DNA from: CALLVY01 sp937899855
GTDB taxonomy: Bacteria; Bacteroidota; Bacteroidia; Chitinophagales; Saprospiraceae
Assembly: GCA_039820405.1 (NCBI GenBank)
Contig: JBCBQC010000014.1
Coordinates: 1-64,000 of the forward strand
DNA: 64,000 bases
Direction: 5' to 3'
Position 1 is the stretch's first letter. The number at the start of each line of letters is the position of its first letter. Made by a program: the position numbers and the translations under genes. This document shows, in pieces, positions 58,699 through 64,000 of this stretch. A model generated the notes under the pieces. It ran no database searches and was not told the origin of the DNA. It saw only the letters and a program-made list of their open reading frames with translations.

Positions 58699-61600
58699 AT
58701 GAAAAAGCTGCTCCTTTCCCCACTGGCCGCTCTAGTCGTGTTTGCCGCCCTCGCTCCTTCCTACGCCCATGGTCAAGCCTGCCAACTTAGTCTCCTCTTT
58801 TTTGGCAATTTGGTCTGTGACGACAACGGCACTCCCGGCGACCCCTCGGACGATACTTTTACTTTCCAACTCAACATCGTCAATATCGGTGGTACGGGAA
58901 CCACCTGGACGGCTAACGACCCCAATACCACCACGGGCACCTACGGGGTGCTCACTACCTTTGGGCCCTATCCTGCCAGCGGTGGTGGCTTCAACTTTTC
59001 AGTGATCGACGACGTGGACCCTACCTGTATCGCTCCGCTCGGGGTGATTCCCCAGTGCGTCAGCAACTGTTCGATCAGTGCCTTCACCAGCAACATCGTC
59101 TGTGACGACAACGGCACTCCCAACGACCCTTCCGACGATACCTTCACCATTGACTATTTCGTGACTGGTACGGGGACGAGCTCGACCTGGATTACCGATG
59201 ACCCCAATAATACTTCCGGGAGCTACGGGGTGGTCACCTCCGCGGGGCCTTTTCCCGCCTCGATTACCTTTTTGACCGTTACGGTAAGCGACCTTCTCGA
59301 TCCCACCTGTACCACCACCTTTGACCTCATCGCTCCTGGCCCCTGCTCCAACGGCTGCCTCATTGACCTGGACGTGGGACTGCCGATCTGCAACGACAAC
59401 GGCACGCCCAATAACCCCAACGACGATACCTTTACCTTTACCGTACTGGCCACCGGTACCAACACCGGTACGGGCTGGCAGGCCAACGATCCGGCCAGTA
59501 CCTCCGGGGTCTACGGGGTGCCCGTGACCTTTGGCCCCTATCCCATCAATGGTGGTCCGGTCATCTTCAACATTACGGACCTGGCCAATGGCAGTTGCCC
59601 GGCCACGGTCAACGTTGCCCCCCCTCCGCCCTGTTCCAATGCCTGTAATATTACCGATCCGGGCATCGGCGCCATCACCTGTAACGATGCCGGTACGCCG
59701 GGCATCCCCGATGATGATATTTTGGAAATCGAACTCAATCCCACGGGAACGGGGCTGGGGTCCAATTACATCGTAACCTCCCCCTTGCTATCAGCCACTC
59801 CGGGTATTGGTACCTACGGGGTACCCAGCATCCAATCATTCCTATTTGCGGGTGCACAACCCGGTGCTACCATTCTCATCACCATCACCGATGCCGATGA
59901 TCCCAGCTGTTTCATCACCTTTACCGTACCCAACATTGCCCCCTGCGTGGCTTGTACCATCACGGCCAGTGCGGAGCCCCCCGAGTGTGACGACAATGGG
60001 ACGCCCACCAATCCGAATGATGACAATTACACCGTGGCGGTTACGGTCAGTGGGGTAGGAACGGCGGCGGGCTGGACCGCTGACGATCCCAATGCCACCT
60101 TGGGATCCTACGACGTCCCCGTTATTTTTGGACCCTACCTCATCAGCGCGGGCCCCATTACGGTCACCATCACCGACGATAATGATCCGACTTGTACCTT
60201 TACCCTGACCTTTAACCCACCACCCCCCTGTTCGATCCCGCCCTGCGCGATCGATGCGACCATCAGCAATGTCGTTTGCAGTGATAACGGCACGCCGCTC
60301 GACCCGTCCGACGATACGTTTACGGTCGACTACCTCGTCACCGGAACGGGAACGGGAGCGGGCTGGACCAGTGATGATCCCAACGGGACGAGTGGCAGCT
60401 ACGGGGTGGTCACCACGGCGGGACCCTTTCCCGCGAGCCTGCCCTTGCTAACCGTTACGGTGACCGACTTGGCAGACCCCGGCTGTACGGCCAGTTTTGA
60501 TCTGGTTTCCCCCGGCCCTTGCTCCAACGGTTGTTTGATCGATCTCGTGGTGGGGCCCGCCATTTGCGACGACAATGGAACGCCCAGCGATCCCAGCGAT
60601 GATACGTTTACCTTTACCGTACTGGCCATCGGTACCAACACCGGTGCCGCTTGGCGAGCCACCGATCCCGCGCTTACCCTTGGTGTATTTGGGGGAACCA
60701 CCATCTTTGGCACCTATCCCATCAGCGGTGGACCGATTTCCTTTGAGATTTTCGATCTCTTGAATGCGACTTGCCCGGCTACGGTCACGGTAACGCCTCC
60801 AACCTCCTGTTCGAACGCGCCGCCGTGCAACCTGACCGATGCCGGTATTATCGATGTTTCCTGTAATGACAATGGATCGCCCAATTTCCCGCCGGACGAT
60901 ATCTTAGAAGTCACGTTTGATCCCGTCGGAACGGGATTGAGCTCGTCTTACATCGTAAGTTCTCCCCTGGGCGTGGTCCTGCCGGGCACGGGCAATTACG
61001 GGACGCCCTCCGTACAGGGTTTACAATTTGCGGGGACGCTACCTCCCGGGGCGGTCATTCCTTTTACCATCACCGATGCGAACGATCCGACTTGTTCGAT
61101 CACGGTTGACGTTACCAACACCTGTCCGGTGTGTGGCATCACTGCCAGTGCGGATGTTCCGATTTGTGACGACAATGGGACGCCCAATGATCCCGCGGAT
61201 GATACTTATACCGTGCTGGTGGTCCTGAGTGGTGGCACGGGCGCCAACTGGTCGGCCGATGATCCCAACGGAACGACCGGGGCATACGATATTCCGGTGG
61301 TCTTTGGTCCTTATCCGATCGCCGCTGGGCCGCTTACGGTCACCGTCACGGACGATGGAGACGCCACTTGTACGACGAGTTTTACCTTGGATCCTCCCGC
61401 CTCCTGCTCCGTTCCTCCCTGTGTTTTGACCGTTGCTGAGGTCGTACGGCAATGTGAGGACAACGGGACGCCTAGTGATCCGAGTGATGATTTGTTTACG
61501 ATTGAGCTTACCGTGGTGGGGCAAAATACGGGTCCCGGTTGGACGGCATCTGGGGTCAATGGCCTGTACGGCGTTCCCCAAATCTTTGGTCCTTTTCCCA

Positions 61601-64000
61601 TTGCGGGGGGAGCGGTAACTTTTATCCTTACGGATTTGGCGGACCCGACCTGCTCGACTACGCTGACGGTTGCACCGCCGCCGACCTGTTCGGATGTACC
61701 CACCTGCAATCTCCTCGATCCCGGTATTGGGGCCATTACCTGTGACGATAATGGAACCCCTGGCTTTCCCGACGACGATCTTCTGGTTATTGAACTCAAC
61801 CCCACGGGAACGGCCTTGGGCGCGGGTTACATCGTTTCCTCTCCCTTGTTTACGGCCAGCCCTGGATTTGGTACTTACGGTACGGTGGCGGTACAATCCT
61901 TTTTACTGGCGGGCGCACAACCCGGTGTCCTGGTCCCCATCACGATCACCGATGTGGACGATCCCAGTTGTTCTTTGACCTTTGACATCACCAACGTATC
62001 GCCCTGCGTGAGCTGTGCGATTAATGCGAGTTTGGATACCCCCACCTGTAACGACAACGGGACGCCCAACGACCCGAGTGACGATACGTATACGATACTG
62101 ATCACGGTCGATGGTACGGCAACGGCTGCGACTTGGTCCGCCGATGATCCGAATGCGACCAGTGGCAACTATAATAATTTGACGCTTTTTGGCCCCTACG
62201 CGATTGCGGCGGGCCCCTTGTCCATTACCATTCGCGATGACAATGATCCGAATTGTACCACTACCGTAGATTTGGTTCCCCCCGCGCCTTGCTCAACTCC
62301 GCTTTGTGTGATTGATGCGAGTGTTGCAAATATTCAGTGTAATGACAACGGTACGCCGGTGGACCCGAGTGACGATGTGTTTTTCTTTGAGGTGCTGGTG
62401 GTTGGACAAAATACGGGAAGTAATTGGACGGGCGGTGGTGCCTCAGGTTTGTACGGGGTACCGGTGGTACTGGGTCCGTATGCGATTGGAGCTGGGGTGG
62501 TGAATTTGGTATTGGTGGATGAAACGGACCCGTCTTGTCAGACGACCTTGAGTGTATCCCCACCGTCAACTTGTTCAAATACCTGTTCCATCAGCGCAAC
62601 CTTTAGCAATGTACAGTGTGATGACAACAATACGCCGATTGATCCGAGTGACGATGTATTTTTCTTTGAGGTGCTGGTAGATGGTCAGAACGTGGGTAAT
62701 AACTGGACGGGCGGTGGTACGTCGGGTTTGTATGGGGTACCGGTAGTACTGGGCCCGTATTCGATTGGGGCTGGGGTAGTGAATTTGGTAATTACGGATG
62801 ATAATGATTCCACTTGTCAAACGACCTTGAGTGTATCCCCACCGTCGACTTGTTCGAATACCTGTTCGATCAGTGCGACGTTTAGTAATGTCCAGTGTAA
62901 TGACAACGGTACACCGGTGGACTCAAGCGATGATGTATTTACGTTTGAGGTTTTGGTGGCTGGTCAGAATGTGGGTGGTGGCTGGACGGGGGGTGGTGCC
63001 TCGGGTTTGTACGGCGTACCGGTAGTACTGGGCCCGTATTCGATTGGGGCTGGGGTAGTAGATTTGGTAATCACGGATGATAGTGATCCCACTTGTCAAA
63101 CGACCTTGAGTGTATCCCCACCGTCGACTTGCTCAAACACCTGTTCCATCAGCGCGACCTTTAGCAATGTGCAATGCGATGACAACGGCACGCCAGTCGA
63201 CCCCAGCGATGATGTATTTACGGTTGAGGTTTTAGTGGTTGGCCAGAATGTAGGCAGTGGTTGGACGGGTGGTGGTGCCTCGGGAAGCTACGGTACCCCC
63301 ATTGTACTGGGGCCCTTCCCCATCTCCACGGGACCGGTCGACCTCCTCCTCGCGGACGACAACGACCCCACCTGCCAAACCACCCTCCGGATCGACCCGC
63401 CCCTCACCTGCTCCGATGCCTGCCCCCCACCCGATACGGGCTTTGTCGCCGAAGTCATCTGCAACGCCAGCACCGCCGAGCTGATCATCGATACCCTGGT
63501 GGTCTTAAACGACCAAAACTGCGACAGCATCCTGATCCGCTCGCTGCTGTTTATCCCCCTGATCGTCGACCAAATCGATGCCGTCATCTGTGAAGGGGAC
63601 GCCTTCTTCTTTGGGGACCAAGTCCTGACCGAAGCCGGCTTTTACCGCGATACCACCCTGGCCATCAGCGGTTGCGATTCCATCATCCAACTCAACCTGG
63701 AGGTCCGCTCCAGCCTCGTTGAAGAACAAGTCATCGACCTGTGCGAGGGAGAAAGCTATACCCTGAATGGCGTCGAATACGACGAAACCAACCCCAGTGG
63801 CATCCAAATCCTGGAAAGTTCCACCGGTTGCGATTCCATCATTCGGGTAGCACTTTTTTACAACACCCTCGACCTAGCCTACGATACCGAGGCGGCCACC
63901 TGCATCACAGGAGGAACCTTTTCCCTCAATGCCATCGATGGCGGACAAGCCCCCTTTACCCTGCAAATCGACGGTAAAGCCAGCACCGCTTTTGATCGCC
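58699..64000 (+). CDS. Giant secreted repeat protein, incomplete at the window end
   Basis: An open frame of at least 1767 codons that starts MKKLLLSPLAALVVFAAL and has no stop before the window ends. The signal peptide ends near SYA. At least 16 units of about 93-102 residues follow, each opening with CDDNGTPxDPSDDTFT (units begin at 58816, 59101, 59389, 59680, 59986, 60277, 60565, 60862, 61165, 61453, 61741, 62047, 62338, 62617, 62896, 63175). The acidic DxNGTPxDPxDD loop looks like a calcium site. Each unit has a W near its middle, a GPYPI turn and a PTC..PPPCS end with cysteines. From about 63430 the modules change to ICEGDAFFFG / GCDSIIQLNLEV, usual in gliding- or T9SS-associated giant proteins. 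It is probably a surface adhesin or matrix protein. Confidence 0.85.
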   Translation, partial: MKKLLLSPLAALVVFAALAPSYAHGQACQLSLLFFGNLVCDDNGTPGDPSDDTFTFQLNIVNIGGTGTTWTANDPNTTTGTYGVLTTFGPYPASGGGFNFSVIDDVDPTCIAPLGVIPQCVSNCSISAFTSNIVCDDNGTPNDPSDDTFTIDYFVTGTGTSSTWITDDPNNTSGSYGVVTSAGPFPASITFLTVTVSDLLDPTCTTTFDLIAPGPCSNGCLIDLDVGLPICNDNGTPNNPNDDTFTFTVLATGTNTGTGWQANDPASTSGVYGVPVTFGPYPINGGPVIFNITDLANGSCPATVNVAPPPPCSNACNITDPGIGAITCNDAGTPGIPDDDILEIELNPTGTGLGSNYIVTSPLLSATPGIGTYGVPSIQSFLFAGAQPGATILITITDADDPSCFITFTVPNIAPCVACTITASAEPPECDDNGTPTNPNDDNYTVAVTVSGVGTAAGWTADDPNATLGSYDVPVIFGPYLISAGPITVTITDDNDPTCTFTLTFNPPPPCSIPPCAIDATISNVVCSDNGTPLDPSDDTFTVDYLVTGTGTGAGWTSDDPNGTSGSYGVVTTAGPFPASLPLLTVTVTDLADPGCTASFDLVSPGPCSNGCLIDLVVGPAICDDNGTPSDPSDDTFTFTVLAIGTNTGAAWRATDPALTLGVFGGTTIFGTYPISGGPISFEIFDLLNATCPATVTVTPPTSCSNAPPCNLTDAGIIDVSCNDNGSPNFPPDDILEVTFDPVGTGLSSSYIVSSPLGVVLPGTGNYGTPSVQGLQFAGTLPPGAVIPFTITDANDPTCSITVDVTNTCPVCGITASADVPICDDNGTPNDPADDTYTVLVVLSGGTGANWSADDPNGTTGAYDIPVVFGPYPIAAGPLTVTVTDDGDATCTTSFTLDPPASCSVPPCVLTVAEVVRQCEDNGTPSDPSDDLFTIELTVVGQNTGPGWTASGVNGLYGVPQIFGPFPIAGGAVTFILTDLADPTCSTTLTVAPPPTCSDVPTCNLLDPGIGAITCDDNGTPGFPDDDLLVIELNPTGTALGAGYIVSSPLFTASPGFGTYGTVAVQSFLLAGAQPGVLVPITITDVDDPSCSLTFDITNVSPCVSCAINASLDTPTCNDNGTPNDPSDDTYTILITVDGTATAATWSADDPNATSGNYNNLTLFGPYAIAAGPLSITIRDDNDPNCTTTVDLVPPAPCSTPLCVIDASVANIQCNDNGTPVDPSDDVFFFEVLVVGQNTGSNWTGGGASGLYGVPVVLGPYAIGAGVVNLVLVDETDPSCQTTLSVSPPSTCSNTCSISATFSNVQCDDNNTPIDPSDDVFFFEVLVDGQNVGNNWTGGGTSGLYGVPVVLGPYSIGAGVVNLVITDDNDSTCQTTLSVSPPSTCSNTCSISATFSNVQCNDNGTPVDSSDDVFTFEVLVAGQNVGGGWTGGGASGLYGVPVVLGPYSIGAGVVDLVITDDSDPTCQTTLSVSPPSTCSNTCSISATFSNVQCDDNGTPVDPSDDVFTVEVLVVGQNVGSGWTGGGASGSYGTPIVLGPFPISTGPVDLLLADDNDPTCQTTLRIDPPLTCSDACPPPDTGFVAEVICNASTAELIIDTLVVLNDQNCDSILIRSLLFIPLIVDQIDAVICEGDAFFFGDQVLTEAGFYRDTTLAISGCDSIIQLNLEVRSSLVEEQVIDLCEGESYTLNGVEYDETNPSGIQILESSTGCDSIIRVALFYNTLDLAYDTEAATCITGGTFSLNAIDGGQAPFTLQIDGKASTAFDR
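62338..63453 (+). repeat. Tandem 279-bp coding repeats
   Basis: The last four units start at 62338, 62617, 62896 and 63175, exactly 279 bp apart. They are much more alike at the DNA level than the older units and are less C-rich. This is recent tandem amplification or homogenisation. Confidence 0.75.

Noticed and set aside
58816..63453. Regular repeats at first sight like a CRISPR array
   Set aside because: The units are 279-306 bp, in frame and protein-coding. There are no short direct repeats with unique spacers and no cas genes.

Overview
The window reads as chromosomal DNA of a GC-rich member of the Bacteroidota, most like the Saprospiria/Lewinella group. The grounds are three secreted proteins that end in type IX secretion (T9SS) type A sorting domains, a very large RHS protein, a repeat protein with the GCDSI-type modules common in that group, AT-rich leaders instead of Shine-Dalgarno sites, and several matches to the Bacteroidetes promoter (TTTG, about 20 bp, TAnnTTTG). 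No rRNA, tRNA, CRISPR array or complete transposase gene was seen. The species is an inference.

Layout. 0.4-12.3 kb: a 2826-residue RHS protein with a metzincin-like C-terminal domain, then a secreted M12-type metalloprotease with a T9SS signal. 12.4-14.0 kb: two tandem paralogous lipoproteins that share an upstream palindrome. 14.3-16.0 kb: an ADP-ribosylglycohydrolase and a decayed patch (DUF6922 gene, broken AbiEii nucleotidyltransferase, duplicated 3' end of the glycohydrolase). 16.0-21.4 kb: two small hypotheticals, then an AraC regulator divergent from an aldehyde dehydrogenase/GMC oxidoreductase pair. 22-27 kb: PaaK-like ligase, lipoprotein hydrolase, CarboxypepD_reg-like protein, glycosyltransferase 39. 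27.2-30 kb: a NarL-type response regulator and a TPR histidine kinase. 30-32.6 kb: an HCF136/YCF48-like T9SS cargo protein. 32.8-38.9 kb: housekeeping and lipid genes, including a GNAT/PlsC pair like the glycine- or ornithine-lipid acyltransferases. 39.1-40.6 kb: a DUF4419 gene split by a MITE. 40.6-43.2 kb: a four-gene minus-strand operon around a ferric-reductase-like/Rieske fusion. 43.4-48 kb: SRPBCC membrane protein, DinB-like protein, a twice-frameshifted gene, and a T9SS esterase. 48-53 kb: TetR, LCM-type methyltransferase and two IrtAB/YbtPQ-like ABC half-transporters. 53-58.5 kb: O-methyltransferase, lipoprotein, acyl-CoA dehydrogenase, APH-fold kinase and quinone oxidoreductase, with a shared intergenic repeat in three gaps. 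58.7 kb to the end: an open reading frame of at least 1767 codons coding for a secreted repeat protein that runs off the window.

Working together. The clearest functional sets are AraC/ALDH/GMC (alcohol to aldehyde to acid), kinase/response regulator with paired upstream motifs, GNAT/PlsC aminolipid synthesis, TetR/methyltransferase/ABC export or import, and acyl-CoA dehydrogenase with APH kinase (4-hydroxyacyl-CoA catabolism by analogy). The most informative non-coding feature is a 160-bp palindromic MITE family with TA target duplications. One copy interrupts the DUF4419 gene in a way that can be reversed exactly on paper.
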